Shown piece after piece: positions 15,087-24,824 of a stretch of 64,000 nt of DNA. Source of the stretch: Natrialba hulunbeirensis JCM 10989 (GTDB lineage Archaea; Halobacteriota; Halobacteria; Halobacteriales; Natrialbaceae); assembly GCF_000337575.1 (NCBI RefSeq), contig NZ_AOIM01000036.1, positions 62,001 through 126,000 on the forward strand, given 5' to 3'. Every line of letters starts with the position of its first letter. Positions within the stretch are counted from its first letter, which is position 1. The position numbers and the translations under genes were made by a program. Below the pieces are notes generated by a model. It saw nothing but the letters and a program-made list of their open reading frames with translations. It was not told the origin of the DNA and did not search any database.

Positions 15087-17717
15087 TCAGGTTTCGTGGA
15101 CATCATCGCCGTCGAGAAACGCCCACAGTACGCTCCAGATCCCCTTCCGCAGGTGCTGGTGAAGCGTCGACGACGAAATCCCCATCGACGCCGCGAGTTC
15201 CTCCGCCGTGATCGCACGCGGCCAGTCGTAGTAGCCCGCCGCGTACGCCGACTCGAGTGCAGCCCGCTGTTTCTCGGTGAGTGTCGCGTCGACGGTCTGG
15301 TGGAACTCGGCTGCCGTCTCGACCGAGCGGTCGCGTTCGCGTTTGGCCGTCAGTTCCACGCCGTCGAACTCGGCGGCGAACAGGGACACGACCGTGCGAA
15401 CGTCTGCTGTCTGTGGTGCCTCCAGCGTGATGCGAGCCTCGTCGGCGCTCGCGACGGCGTCGCGAACGGCTGCGCCGCTATCGAGTGCGACGTGGGCGAG
15501 GGAGTTCGTAGCGACTGTCTGGAGGACGAGTTGCCGAGCGGGGTCGGTGTCGTTCTCGGTCTTGTCTCCTGCCGTGTTTCTGTCCCCGCCTGGGCTCCCG
15601 ATTCCGGTCCCGGCTCCGTCACTCCGGCGCTCACTAATCACACGCGCATCCGCTATCTGTGGGGCCGCCGCTGTCACTTCCAGCACGGCCGCCGGACCGC
15701 TTCCCGTGATCGTATAGTACGTGAGGATCTTTCCGCCTTCGACCGGCACCGACCGCTCGAACCGACACTCGCAGTCGAGTTCGGACGCCACGGCGAGCGG
15801 AAACAGCGTCGGATCAGCGATGCGGAACTCGAGTTCGATCACCGAATCGGCCAGGAGCAACAGCCGGTTCCGGATGGCGTTGATCGCGAAGCCGGTGACC
15901 CGGCCGAGTGATTCGAAGCCGATGACGGTCTCCTCGCCGAAGATCCTGTCGCCGGTTCCGTTGACGACCAGCACACCGAGCAGCCGATCGCCGTACATAA
16001 GCGGGATGGCTGCCGTCGAGACCACGTCAGCCGCGATCTCAGGGACTGGATTCGAGTCCGATTTCGGTTGCGATTTCGATGCTGCTCCTGTACCCGCGTC
16101 CGCAGCCGCTGGCACCATTCTTCTCCCTCCCACCTCACTCGGCACCTCGTAGGACCGGACGACTTCGACAGCCCTGCTCTCGAGCAGTCGGTCGACGGTC
16201 CCGTGGCCGATACTGGCGACCGACATCTCGTTGATCGCGTCCAGATCGCTGTCCGTGATGCCGTAGCCGACCCGGGTCGTGAGCCGATCCGTACTCGCCT
16301 CGATCTCACCGATCCAGGCGCTGTGATACAGCTCCGAGGCGACCAGGCGCTCACAGATCGTCTCCTCGAGTTCCTCGCGCGTCGACGCCTCGATGAGCCG
16401 CCGGCCGATCTCCTGAATGAGCGTGTTGATCTGGTTGTGGGTCTCGAGTTGATCACGCTGTGCACGCAGCTCTCGCTCGTGGGCCTCGAGGAGTCGGATG
16501 CGCTCGGCACGACCGATCGCCGTTCTGGCGTTGACTGCAAGCATCTCGGCGAGTTGGATAACCCGGTCGTCGAGATCCGAGCCGTTCTCTGCCAGGATGG
16601 TCACCACGCCATCGCCACCGATCGGCACGTGGAGGCTCGGGTACCCGTACCCGTTTCCGACACCGGTCGCTCCGTTCTCATCCACCTCAACGCCAGCCTG
16701 CCGGTTGACGACCGTCTCCCCCTCTCGGAATGCGTGGCCCGCGAGCGTTGCCTCGAGATTGTACGCCGTTCGCGTCTCGAGGAGTTCGCTCGCTGCATCC
16801 GTGAGCGCAGTGCACTCGAGTCGGTTCGTGTCGGAATCGAACAGGCGGACGCAGGCGATGTCGAACTCGAGGACTGTCTCGACGGCCTCTGCCGTGAGTC
16901 GGGCAACCGATTCGGGGTCGTCCGCGGTGAGCAACTCGCGAAGGCCGTTGGTGAGGGTTTCAAGTTGGCGCTGGCGTGCGATCCGCTCGGTGGTGTCACG
17001 GACGACGCAGACGATGCCGTCGTCGAGCGCGGAGAGCGTGAGTTCGATGGGTACTGTCGAGCCGTCTTCCCGACAGCCGGTCGCATCACCCCGCCAGGAG
17101 CCGTGTTCGGCGACGGTTGGGAGTACGTCGGCTTCGAATCGCTCGACCTCGACGTCGGTGAACAGCCGTTTCCAGGAGTGGCCGACGATCGCGGCCGCGT
17201 TGTCGTAGCCGAACAGCGTCGCGTGAACGTCGTTCGAGTAGACGATGCTACCGTCGTCGTCGGTGATCGCCATGCCGTCGTTTGCAGCGTCGATTGCTGC
17301 AGAGCGCTGGCGAATCAGCTGTTCGTGCGCTGCCTGCTCGTCGGCAGCCGTTGTGTGCCTGTGAACGACCGCGATAAACCGCCGCTGGTCATCATCTGTC
17401 GCCAATCGCAGCGTCAACGAGACGGGGTGCTCACGGCCGCGTCGGTCGAGGAGCAGACAGGACGCGGTCGCCTCGCCCGCCTGTCGTGCGCGCTGTCTGA
17501 GTCGGTCCAGTGTCGCTGCGTGCTCGCCCGCGACGAACTCCTCGATCGCCCGGTCGAGGAGCGCTCCATCCGGGTAGCCGAGCCACTCCCCTGCGGCCCG
17601 ATTCGCGAAGACGATAGCCCCCTCCGCGTCGAACCCGATGAGGCCATCGCTGCTTGCCGTTGCGATCTCCTCGAGGAACCGCTCGTCAACACGCGAAGAA
17701 GCGGTCTTCATTGTCAC
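15087..17717 (-). CDS. Bat-like regulator (PAS/PAS/GAF/GAF/HTH-10)
   Basis: 876 residues. PAS 1 covers about residues 10-125 (GLIGFDAEGAIVFANRAAGE) and PAS 2 about 137-250 (GMAITDDDGSIVYSNDVHA), followed by GAF 1 (about 262-405) and GAF 2 (about 425-620, with IPLMYGDRLLGVLVV), a bacterio-opsin-activator domain and an HTH-10 at the C-terminus (LTEKQRAALESAYAAGYYDW, then ITAEELAASMGIS). It has no receiver, unlike the regulator at 7619. Such proteins sense small molecules, light or redox and bind DNA through HTH-10. A TGTACA hexamer lies 15-20 bases upstream of the start. The target genes are unknown; the neighbouring lipoprotein is a candidate only by proximity. Confidence 0.85.
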   Translation of the reverse strand: MTMKTASSRVDERFLEEIATASSDGLIGFDAEGAIVFANRAAGEWLGYPDGALLDRAIEEFVAGEHAATLDRLRQRARQAGEATASCLLLDRRGREHPVSLTLRLATDDDQRRFIAVVHRHTTAADEQAAHEQLIRQRSAAIDAANDGMAITDDDGSIVYSNDVHATLFGYDNAAAIVGHSWKRLFTDVEVERFEADVLPTVAEHGSWRGDATGCREDGSTVPIELTLSALDDGIVCVVRDTTERIARQRQLETLTNGLRELLTADDPESVARLTAEAVETVLEFDIACVRLFDSDTNRLECTALTDAASELLETRTAYNLEATLAGHAFREGETVVNRQAGVEVDENGATGVGNGYGYPSLHVPIGGDGVVTILAENGSDLDDRVIQLAEMLAVNARTAIGRAERIRLLEAHERELRAQRDQLETHNQINTLIQEIGRRLIEASTREELEETICERLVASELYHSAWIGEIEASTDRLTTRVGYGITDSDLDAINEMSVASIGHGTVDRLLESRAVEVVRSYEVPSEVGGRRMVPAAADAGTGAASKSQPKSDSNPVPEIAADVVSTAAIPLMYGDRLLGVLVVNGTGDRIFGEETVIGFESLGRVTGFAINAIRNRLLLLADSVIELEFRIADPTLFPLAVASELDCECRFERSVPVEGGKILTYYTITGSGPAAVLEVTAAAPQIADARVISERRSDGAGTGIGSPGGDRNTAGDKTENDTDPARQLVLQTVATNSLAHVALDSGAAVRDAVASADEARITLEAPQTADVRTVVSLFAAEFDGVELTAKRERDRSVETAAEFHQTVDATLTEKQRAALESAYAAGYYDWPRAITAEELAASMGISSSTLHQHLRKGIWSVLWAFLDGDDVHET

Positions 17718-17847
17718 ATGTTACCACTTGTATGTACATAACTGTGCAATCCAATCTCGTCGCTCGATCTGCTTACTGTAGTGAGAAAACGTGGTAACTT
17801 CTTGGAACACGAGCGCCAATACTGGCAGCCTCGTCACCGTCGCCCGT

Positions 17848-18678
17848 CTAGCTGCCATCCTCGTCACCACCGTCCGTTTCACTGCCGTCCTCACTGCTAC
17901 CGTCCGCCTCTCCGTCCTCGTTACCACTGTCCGTCTCGGTGCTGTCCTCATTGCCACCACCCGTCTCCCCGTCGTCCCCGTTGCTACTGTCCGTCTCCTC
18001 GTCGTCCCCGTTGCTACTGTCCGTCTCCTCGTCGTCCCCGTTGCTACTGTCCGCCCCCTCGTCGTTCTCGCTATTTCCATCTGTACCACCATCGTCACCC
18101 CCATCCTCACCCTCACCCTCACCATTACCACTCTCAGCCCCTCCACCGCTCTCCTCACCATCTCCGTTCGCTTCGGCATCATCCGCCCCCGACACCACCG
18201 ACACGAACGTCTCCGCCACCCGCGTCAACAACTCGCGCCACTCGAGTCCACCCGAGAGATAGTCGTCGACCCACGACGCCTCGACCGTGAAGTAATCGAG
18301 CACCGCCCCGTCGTCCGGCCGATACGCCGTCGCTTCGAGTCGCGTCGATACCAGCCCCTCCTCGACCGTCGTCGTGTAGCCGTCCGTGACCAGTTCGATC
18401 TCTGCGGCGACGTCCGCCTCGCTTGCCCCCGTCGCATCGTATCCCAACTCGAGTACTGTACCGTCGTCGACCGGTTCGAGCGTTACCTGCTCGAAGTCGG
18501 CGGACTCGAGTGTTGTGTGGAACTCGTCGCGGATGTCGTCGTCGGAGCGGGTGCTTGCTGTGTCGTCGTCGGCCGATTCGGATCGGGTGTCGTTCTCCTC
18601 GGGCTCTGCGGTCGAACAGCCGGCGACGAGAACGACGGCAGAGCCGCTCACTGCCGCTAACAGCGTTCGTCGTCTCAT
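17848..18678 (-). CDS. Tat lipoprotein with Gly/Asn/Asp repeat tail
   Basis: 276 residues from the ATG at 18678, which places twin Arg at residues 2-4 and a lipobox ending at Cys21 (VLVAGC). Residues about 45-185 form a compact domain (DEFHTTLESADFEQVTLEPV onwards) with no family recognised. Residues about 190-276 are low complexity: Gly, Glu, Asn, Asp and Ser, including exact 10-residue repeats (TDSSNGDDEE-like). The upstream frame to 18777 lacks a signal, so the shorter start is preferred. It is a cell-surface lipoprotein of unknown role. Confidence 0.75.
   Translation of the reverse strand: MRRRTLLAAVSGSAVVLVAGCSTAEPEENDTRSESADDDTASTRSDDDIRDEFHTTLESADFEQVTLEPVDDGTVLELGYDATGASEADVAAEIELVTDGYTTTVEEGLVSTRLEATAYRPDDGAVLDYFTVEASWVDDYLSGGLEWRELLTRVAETFVSVVSGADDAEANGDGEESGGGAESGNGEGEGEDGGDDGGTDGNSENDEGADSSNGDDEETDSSNGDDEETDSSNGDDGETGGGNEDSTETDSGNEDGEADGSSEDGSETDGGDEDGS
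17971..18060. repeat. 30-bp tandem repeat in lipoprotein tail
   Basis: Three consecutive 30-bp units: 17971-18000 and 18001-18030 are identical and 18031-18060 differs at two or three bases. Each encodes a 10-residue Ser/Asn/Gly/Asp/Glu unit. The in-frame period means copy-number change would only lengthen or shorten the tail. Confidence 0.9.
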
Positions 18679-18823
18679 AGTGGCTCCACACCTGGGACCC
18701 TCGTGAAGAGACGCGGAAGAATGGGACCGAATCGGGTAGACTGTCGGCGCAGGCGCGATGGCACACGACACAGCCATGTCGGACGCGTTGTGACTTCGGT
18801 ACTCGCGTCACTGTCCAATTCAC

Positions 18824-19879
18824 TCAGTCGCTCACGTGCTCTCCTGGGAGTCCCGGTGCAAGTGCCGGCTCGCTGCTCGCTGCCCGCCCACTGCAGGGCG
18901 AACCGTCGGCTGCCGAGCGATAGATGCCGTCGATGACGCGCTGTACCGCGAGCGCCTCCGTGACCGTGTTTCGTGTCGGTCCCGTTCCGTCTTCGACAGC
19001 ACGCAGGAACGAGCGCGCCTGTCGCTCGTATGGATCAGTCGGATCAGCGTGTACGACCGTTTTGTGGCCGGATTCGAAGAGTTCGAGTCGCTCCTCGTTC
19101 GGGTGGAGTATTGCCCCGCCTTCAGTCCCTTCGATCACGAACGATCGGTTGTCCGGGCGGTTCGACTGCCACGCGACCTCGAGTGCAATCGTCGGTCCGC
19201 CCACACAGCGGATAAACGCACTCCCCGCGTCCTCGACGTCGAACTCGTGTTCGGGCGCGCGCCGCGTCGTCCCGACGATGTCGTCGACCGGCGGATACCC
19301 CGCGAGATACAGCGCGAGATCGATCGCATGCACCCCGATGTCGATGACGGCACCGCCGCCGGCGATCGACCGCCGGGTGAACCAACCGTCCGTACCGCCA
19401 TCGGGTATCCCCCGCTGTCGCACGTAGTTCGCCTGTACGTGCGTCAGCGTCCCGAACCGGTTCGTATCCTGGAGCCGTTTGAACTGCTCGACGACCGGTC
19501 GAAATCGGTTGTGGAAGCCGACCATACAAACACCGTCCGCGCTCGCTGCACTGTCGGCGATCCGCGCTGCATTTGCCCCGGTGTCCGCCATCGGCTTCTC
19601 GAGGAACACATCGAGACCGGACTCGAGTGCCGCGACGGCGTAGCGGTCGTGGTAGGCGTTGGGGACCGCGACGACCACGGCGTCGACGGCATCAAAGAGG
19701 CGGCGGTGGTCGTCGAAGACCGGGCTGTCGTAGCGGTCGGCAAATCGCCGCCGTGCACTGGCAGTGGTATCCATGCCGGCGAGGCTCGCTCCGAGGGCCG
19801 CATACCGGTCAGCGTGAAGCAAGCCAATGTTGCCGAGGCCGATGAGCCCGATCGTGGGTTGGTGGGTGGTGATAGCCAT
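18824..19879 (-). CDS. Gfo/Idh/MocA family oxidoreductase
   Basis: 351 residues. The Rossmann motif GLIGLGNIGLLHADRY (residues about 11-26), the EKPMADTG motif around residues 93-101 with the usual catalytic-region Lys, and the GFHNRFRP and DIGVHAIDL segments are diagnostic. These enzymes use NAD(P) on sugars, inositols or similar polyols. The substrate cannot be told from sequence, and no sugar operon is adjacent. The length is normal for the family. Confidence 0.85.
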   Translation of the reverse strand: MAITTHQPTIGLIGLGNIGLLHADRYAALGASLAGMDTTASARRRFADRYDSPVFDDHRRLFDAVDAVVVAVPNAYHDRYAVAALESGLDVFLEKPMADTGANAARIADSAASADGVCMVGFHNRFRPVVEQFKRLQDTNRFGTLTHVQANYVRQRGIPDGGTDGWFTRRSIAGGGAVIDIGVHAIDLALYLAGYPPVDDIVGTTRRAPEHEFDVEDAGSAFIRCVGGPTIALEVAWQSNRPDNRSFVIEGTEGGAILHPNEERLELFESGHKTVVHADPTDPYERQARSFLRAVEDGTGPTRNTVTEALAVQRVIDGIYRSAADGSPCSGRAASSEPALAPGLPGEHVSD

Positions 19880-20272
19880 ACACGGTCAGCGAGTCGTCGT
19901 GGTTCCGAGACTGCAAGCAACTGCAACAGCCGACTCTGTGCCAGGACAGAGCGCACATGGTGTTGAAGTCGCTGCTCGTCTCCGGTTCGGCATCGACGTC
20001 CGCCGCTGATCGACGCCGTTCAGTTCCGTCTCACGGTCAGTTGTAGGTGAGACGACGCAATTACGTCGCCGCCCAACTGCGTCCATGACCGGACCCTAGC
20101 CACATCGCTCCTGCTCGCGGCTGTTTGGTCTCGATACACGCCGCCAGTCGCGCAGTGTCGTTCAGGCTCCCTGTCGACCACCCAGCCCCTCCTCGATGGT
20201 CTGTGAAAACTGTGATCGGGACTGTGACTCGAGTTAGATCGCGCTACTGCTGCTCACGCTGTGCTGAACGCG
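19880..20272. other. Spacer, no gene supported
   Basis: About 390 bases between the start of the oxidoreductase (19879) and the stop of the Hsp20 gene (20273). No coding frame, repeat or RNA gene is convincing; it should contain the oxidoreductase promoter. Confidence 0.5.
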
Positions 20273-20851
20273 TCACTCGGGTTCGACCGTCCCGGTCGCC
20301 GTGTCTCCGTTCGCAGTGGTGTCACTCGAGTCCTCTCGGCTCGCGGTGGTCTGGCGCGGGGCTGGTGTGTGTCCGTCGTCGCTACTCGAGTGATCCGACG
20401 GTGGCGCTGTCCGCACGCTCGGTTCGGCGTCCGTTTCGGTCGCAGCGGTGCGCTCTGACTCGCTCTTCTCGAGTGCACTCGATTTCGGAATGTCGATTCG
20501 GAGGGTGCCGGTTTCGGAGAGGGTTGCGGTGCCGGCGTTCGGGTCGACGACTGCGTCGGGAGGGAGGTCGGCCTCACCACCGAGGTGCATTCCGCGGCCG
20601 GGGAAGCACATCGAGTACTCCTCGCGGAAGGGACGGAAGCGGTCGACCTTGATCTTGACATTGCCTTCGATGTAGCGAACCTGAATGTCGTCGGTCTCTG
20701 CACCCGGAACGTCGAAGACGACGAGATACGACGTGTCGTCCTCGAGCACGTCGACGTCGAGGGTCCGGTGGTTCTGGATACGGCCGCTCGCACGACCGAG
20801 TTGGCGGTACAGCGCGTGCTTGATCGAGGAACCGAGTTCGTTCGCAGTCAC
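20273..20851 (-). CDS. Hsp20/alpha-crystallin family small heat-shock protein
   Basis: 192 residues. The GTG at 20851 is chosen because a strong Shine-Dalgarno (GGAGGTG) lies just upstream; an ATG further up (20920) would add 23 non-haloarchaeal residues. The crystallin domain spans about residues 25-130 (TLDVDVLEDDTSYLVVFDVP, then DIQVRYIEGNVKIKVDRFRP). The last 60 residues are an acidic Ser/Thr/Asp tail. Small heat-shock proteins hold unfolding proteins in solution. Confidence 0.8.
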   Translation of the reverse strand: MTANELGSSIKHALYRQLGRASGRIQNHRTLDVDVLEDDTSYLVVFDVPGAETDDIQVRYIEGNVKIKVDRFRPFREEYSMCFPGRGMHLGGEADLPPDAVVDPNAGTATLSETGTLRIDIPKSSALEKSESERTAATETDAEPSVRTAPPSDHSSSDDGHTPAPRQTTASREDSSDTTANGDTATGTVEPE

Positions 20852-21120
20852 GCTGACACCTCCGTTACAGAGCCGAGCGAGCGAGAGCAGTGATACTGGC
20901 ACGAGCGGCGCGTGCTGCACGGAAGGGACGGCGGGGAGTGAGCGCGTAGCATGGCCGGATGTACGGCTACGTGATCCCCGTTGATATTGATTTTGGTGCC
21001 GAGTAAATTAACGTCTGACACATCACTGGTCGCCATGGGGTGCCGGTATAGCGACCGGCTATAGACGTGTTCTCCCTCCTCGTCGCTGGGGCCGTTTCTC
21101 TCTTCGTCGCCGGAACTCCC

Positions 21121-21279
21121 TCACAACTCGACCGGTTCGAGGCAGTCGGTGCCGCCACAGACGGGACAGGAGAGTTCGGAAACGTCGAACTCGTCCGGCA
21201 CGTCGTAGGTGTAGTGGTTTTCGAACAGGTCGAGGAAGCAGCTGTCATCGGTGCAGACGATTTCTTCGGTTGGTGGCAT
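21121..21279 (-). CDS. Small zinc-binding protein (DUF7559-like)
   Basis: 52 residues, beginning MPPTEEIVCTDDSC and ending with a CPVCGGTDC pair, so C9 and C14 plus the CxxC near the end can form one zinc site. The internal ATG at 21279 is preferred over 21309. The middle (LFENHYTYDVPDEFDV) is typical of a short conserved haloarchaeal family. It is divergent from the radical SAM gene that starts 118 bases away. The function is unknown. Confidence 0.7.
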   Translation of the reverse strand: MPPTEEIVCTDDSCFLDLFENHYTYDVPDEFDVSELSCPVCGGTDCLEPVEL

Positions 21280-21396
21280 GGGCGACAGTACCGGGACCAG
21301 GACCATCAACGCGGCGGTTGCGGCGGTCCGTGTGTCCCACTCGCGTCGTCCCGCGCGTTAGTCACCGTTTTGTCGTTCGAGGCGCTATCCGACGCT

Positions 21397-23184
21397 ATGA
21401 CTGACTCCGGCCCCGGTTCCGCCGCTGGCTCCGGTCCCGCCTCCGGGACGGAGCGCGCGAGCGAGGGGCTCTCGGTGACGATCGTCGACGGCTACGTCGA
21501 CGAACCCGCCCACTTCGGGGTACCGCCGTACATCTCGACGTATCCACGCTACACTGCGGGCGCGCTCGTCGACGCGGGCGTTCCGCGCGAGCAGATCACC
21601 TACCACACGATCGACGGCCTGCGCGACGAGCCAGACCGCTGGCGCGACGTCGACGAAGCGGACCTCATGATCTACCTCGGCGGGATGACCGTCCCCGGCA
21701 AGTACGTCGGCGGGACGCCCGCCGAACCCGACGAGGTCCGCAAACTGGCGTGGACCGCGAACGGCACGAGCCTGATGGGCGGCCCCGTCAAGTTCGGCGT
21801 CGGCGACGAGAACGCCGGCGCGACCGAAACTGAACGACAGGATCTGGACTTTGACTTCGTCGCCAAGGGCGACGTCGAGGCCGCCGTCCACGACTTAGTC
21901 GAGAGCGGACTCGAGGGGTTCAACAACCGGATGCGGGACGTGGACGAGGTCTCCCGGTGGGCCCAGCAGGGCGCGTTCGTGGTCGAACAACACCCGAACC
22001 ATCCCGACTATTTGATCGCCGAACTCGAGACGTCCCGCGGCTGTGCCTACCGCTGTTCGTTCTGTACCGAGCCGCTGTACGGCAACCCGACGTTTCGGCC
22101 GCCGCCGACGGTCGTCGGCGAGGTCGACGCGCTCGCAGACTACGGCGTGAAACACTTCCGGATCGGCCGGCAGGCCGACATTCTCGCCTACGGCGGCGAC
22201 GGCGAAGCGCCGAATCCCGACGCCCTCCGACAGCTCTACGGCGGTATCCGCGAGGTCGCACCCGATCTCGAGACGCTCCACCTCGACAACATGAACCCGA
22301 TCACGATCGTCGAGTGGCCCGAGCAGAGCCGCGAGGGGATCCGGATCATCGCCGAGCACAACACACCCGGCGACACCGCCGCGTTCGGACTCGAGTCCGC
22401 CGATCCGCTGGTCCAGGAGGAGAACAACCTGAACGTCACCGCCGAGGAGTGCTTCGAGGCGGTCAAGATCGTCAACGAGGAGGCAGGCTGGCGACCGGGT
22501 GGCCCGGACGATCCGACGGCCGGTTCGTCACAGCCCGACCCGAACGCCCGTCAGCTCCCGAAACTCCTCCCCGGAATCAACCTCCTCCACGGCCTCAAGG
22601 GCGAACGCGAGGAAACCTACCAGCATAACCGCGAGTTCCTCCAGCGCGTCTACGACGAGGGGCACATGCTCCGGCGGATCAACATCCGGCAGGTCATGTC
22701 CTTCGACGGCACCGACATGTCCGACACCGGCGCGGAAATCGCAAACGAGCACAAAAAGCTCTTCAAACGCTACAAACGCCAGGTTCGCGAGGAGATCGAC
22801 AACCCGATGCTCGAACGTGTCGCCCCGCCTGGAACCGTCCTCTCCGACGTGCATCTCGAGTACCACCAGGACGGCAGGACCTTCGGGCGACAGCTCGGGA
22901 CCTACCCGTTGCTCGTCGGCATTCCGGGCGAGCGAGAACTCGGGCGGACGATCGACGTTGCGGTCGTCGATCACGGCTACCGCTCGGTGACCGGCGTTCC
23001 GTACCCGCTCGACCTGAACGACGCGTCGATGGACGAACTCACGGCGATTCCGGGCGTCGGCGATCGGACGGCGGGCGACATCGTGGTCAACCGCCCCTAC
23101 GACTCCGTCGCGGCGGCCGCCCTCGAGACGACCATCGATGTGGACGAGTTCGTGACGACGCGCCCATTCGAGCGCGCGGATTGA
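21397..23184 (+). CDS. Radical SAM protein with C-terminal helix-hairpin-helix
   Basis: 595 residues from the ATG at 21397; the open frame extends upstream without coding character. The N-terminal part (about 25-200) resembles the B12-binding-like region of this family (TVDGYVDEP-type start, LMIYLGGMTVPG). The radical SAM cluster motif is C216, C220, C223 (SRGCAYRCSFC). A C-terminal HhH segment (LNDASMDELTAIPGVGDRTAG, about residues 545-565) suggests nucleic-acid contact. Archaeal homologues are annotated only as radical SAM proteins; RNA or DNA modification is an inference. Confidence 0.85.
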   Translation: MTDSGPGSAAGSGPASGTERASEGLSVTIVDGYVDEPAHFGVPPYISTYPRYTAGALVDAGVPREQITYHTIDGLRDEPDRWRDVDEADLMIYLGGMTVPGKYVGGTPAEPDEVRKLAWTANGTSLMGGPVKFGVGDENAGATETERQDLDFDFVAKGDVEAAVHDLVESGLEGFNNRMRDVDEVSRWAQQGAFVVEQHPNHPDYLIAELETSRGCAYRCSFCTEPLYGNPTFRPPPTVVGEVDALADYGVKHFRIGRQADILAYGGDGEAPNPDALRQLYGGIREVAPDLETLHLDNMNPITIVEWPEQSREGIRIIAEHNTPGDTAAFGLESADPLVQEENNLNVTAEECFEAVKIVNEEAGWRPGGPDDPTAGSSQPDPNARQLPKLLPGINLLHGLKGEREETYQHNREFLQRVYDEGHMLRRINIRQVMSFDGTDMSDTGAEIANEHKKLFKRYKRQVREEIDNPMLERVAPPGTVLSDVHLEYHQDGRTFGRQLGTYPLLVGIPGERELGRTIDVAVVDHGYRSVTGVPYPLDLNDASMDELTAIPGVGDRTAGDIVVNRPYDSVAAAALETTIDVDEFVTTRPFERAD

Positions 23185-23399
23185 TGCGGAGTCGACACCG
23201 AAATAACACCATATTGACACTGGACAAACACCAAACTGCTGCTGAATTGATGGAACATCCGTGTGTCACAATCCGCTTGTCTCGTCTCGATGGTCCGCCG
23301 AAACCACCGGTTGAAACCGGCCGTTGACGGAAAAATTCCCGACCATGGTCGGTAGTTCTAATACGGATGAGCGTCAGAGGTGGGATTGAGGGTCTACCT

Positions 23400-23837
23400 G
23401 TGGAAATATCTGAAAAACTCCTGTGTCTGTTCAGTACGGAGGTTTCGGCAGAGGAGGACCGATACGTCATCGAAGTACCACGTCAGGAAGTCGAGACCGG
23501 CGACATCGATCCCGACGAGATTTATCGCGTCGCGCTCATCTCTCGTGAGAGTGAGGACGGTGAGACAGATGCGTCGACGGCACAGCCGCAGGCGCAAGCG
23601 CAGACGCAAACCCAGACGCAAACGGCTCCGTCGGAGCCACAGCCACCGGTCGATGTCGGCGAAACGCGCTACGTCGAAATCGAAGATATCGGCAAGCAGG
23701 GTGATGGGATTGCTCGCGTCGAACGCGGGTACGTCATTATCGTCCCGGGAGCCGATGTCGGCGAACGTGTCAAAATCGAAGTGACGGAAGTCAAGTCGAA
23801 CTTCGCCGTCGGCGAAATCATCGAAGAGACGTTCTGA
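23400..23837 (+). CDS. TRAM domain protein
   Basis: 145 residues. The N-terminal part (VEISEKLLCLFSTEV, then YVIEVPRQEVETGDI) and the C-terminal TRAM domain (VEIEDIGKQGDGIARVERG, then GERVKIEVTEVKSNFAVGE) are joined by a Gln/Ala/Thr/Pro linker with alternating Gln. The GTG at 23400 is chosen because homologues usually begin at this EISEKL position; an in-frame ATG at 23367 is a plausible alternative. TRAM domains bind RNA; archaeal stand-alone TRAM proteins act as RNA chaperones. Confidence 0.8.
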   Translation: MEISEKLLCLFSTEVSAEEDRYVIEVPRQEVETGDIDPDEIYRVALISRESEDGETDASTAQPQAQAQTQTQTQTAPSEPQPPVDVGETRYVEIEDIGKQGDGIARVERGYVIIVPGADVGERVKIEVTEVKSNFAVGEIIEETF

Positions 23838-23998
23838 CTCCCGTTCGGGAGTCGTCCGGTCTTTGTAGTCGTCCGTGTTACACAGTCCGTGTCGCCCTCC
23901 AGCGGCTGTGATTCTGACCGTTCTCATTTCGGACTGCAGAGTCAGGTGGACAAACAGACACCCACCGGAGCAATCGGCCTCCGTGCTTTCCGAGACAA

Positions 23999-24766
23999 CT
24001 ACTGACCCGGAATCGTCCGCTGATACAGCGCCGGGTCGTCGTGATAACAGTCACCGACGACGACCGCATCCGCACCCGCCTCGAGTATCTCGGTCGTCTT
24101 TGCGGCCGAGTCGATGCCGCCGCCGTAGAGCAACACCGTCTCGTCGAGGTATCGCGCGGCTGCTTTCACGTCTTCCGGGCCGCCGTAGGTTCCCGAGTAC
24201 TCGACGTAGAAGATCGGAAAGTCGTAGAACATCTCGGTCGCGAGCGCAGCGCCAGCGACCTGCTCGGACGTATACGCCGTCTCGACGCCGGAAACGCCCG
24301 CGGCAGCCGAGTCGACGTGCTGGACGACGTACCCCTCACCGATCAGTTTCGTCGCCAGTCGCTCGACCGCGTCGACGCCCTTGGACGTAATCAGATCCCC
24401 GACGAGCGGCACACTGCTGCCGGTGAGTTCGTCCGGCTTGCGCGCGATTTCGGCAAAGAGATCGAGGTGCTTCCCCACGAAATTGTCGCGGTCGCCGTTG
24501 TAAACGGCAGGCACGGACAGATAGTCCACTGCGTCGAGCGTGTCGGTCGAGACCTGCTCGGCGCTGTAGGGCTCTTGAAAGATCGGCACGTCCGGGGCGA
24601 GCCGTGAGATCGACTGGATCGCCTCTAGCGTGTTCGACTCCGTCACGTCGTCGGACCCACCGACGATCACCAGATCAGTGTCCGCGATGACGCCAGCGTC
24701 GTCCGGGAGCGGCTTCGCGGGGTCGACTTTCGTCACGTGCCGGATGTCGGTCCACGGAATGTCCAT
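23999..24766 (-). CDS. Geranylgeranylglyceryl phosphate synthase-like (PcrB/GGGPS family)
   Basis: 255 residues. Motifs of the TIM-barrel family are present: HVTKVDPAKPLPDD near the start, FYVEYSGTYGGPEDV about residue 190, LLYGGGIDS and VVVGDCYHD near the C-terminus. GGGPS joins geranylgeranyl diphosphate to sn-glycerol-1-phosphate, the first committed step of archaeal membrane lipid synthesis. Haloarchaea often carry more than one homologue, so this may be a second copy. Confidence 0.8.
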   Translation of the reverse strand: MDIPWTDIRHVTKVDPAKPLPDDAGVIADTDLVIVGGSDDVTESNTLEAIQSISRLAPDVPIFQEPYSAEQVSTDTLDAVDYLSVPAVYNGDRDNFVGKHLDLFAEIARKPDELTGSSVPLVGDLITSKGVDAVERLATKLIGEGYVVQHVDSAAAGVSGVETAYTSEQVAGAALATEMFYDFPIFYVEYSGTYGGPEDVKAAARYLDETVLLYGGGIDSAAKTTEILEAGADAVVVGDCYHDDPALYQRTIPGQ

Positions 24767-24824
24767 ACTGAGCTATTTGTCGAGGTGTATAAATTTCCCG
24801 CTGGTTTCGTGTTGTCCGCCGGTA

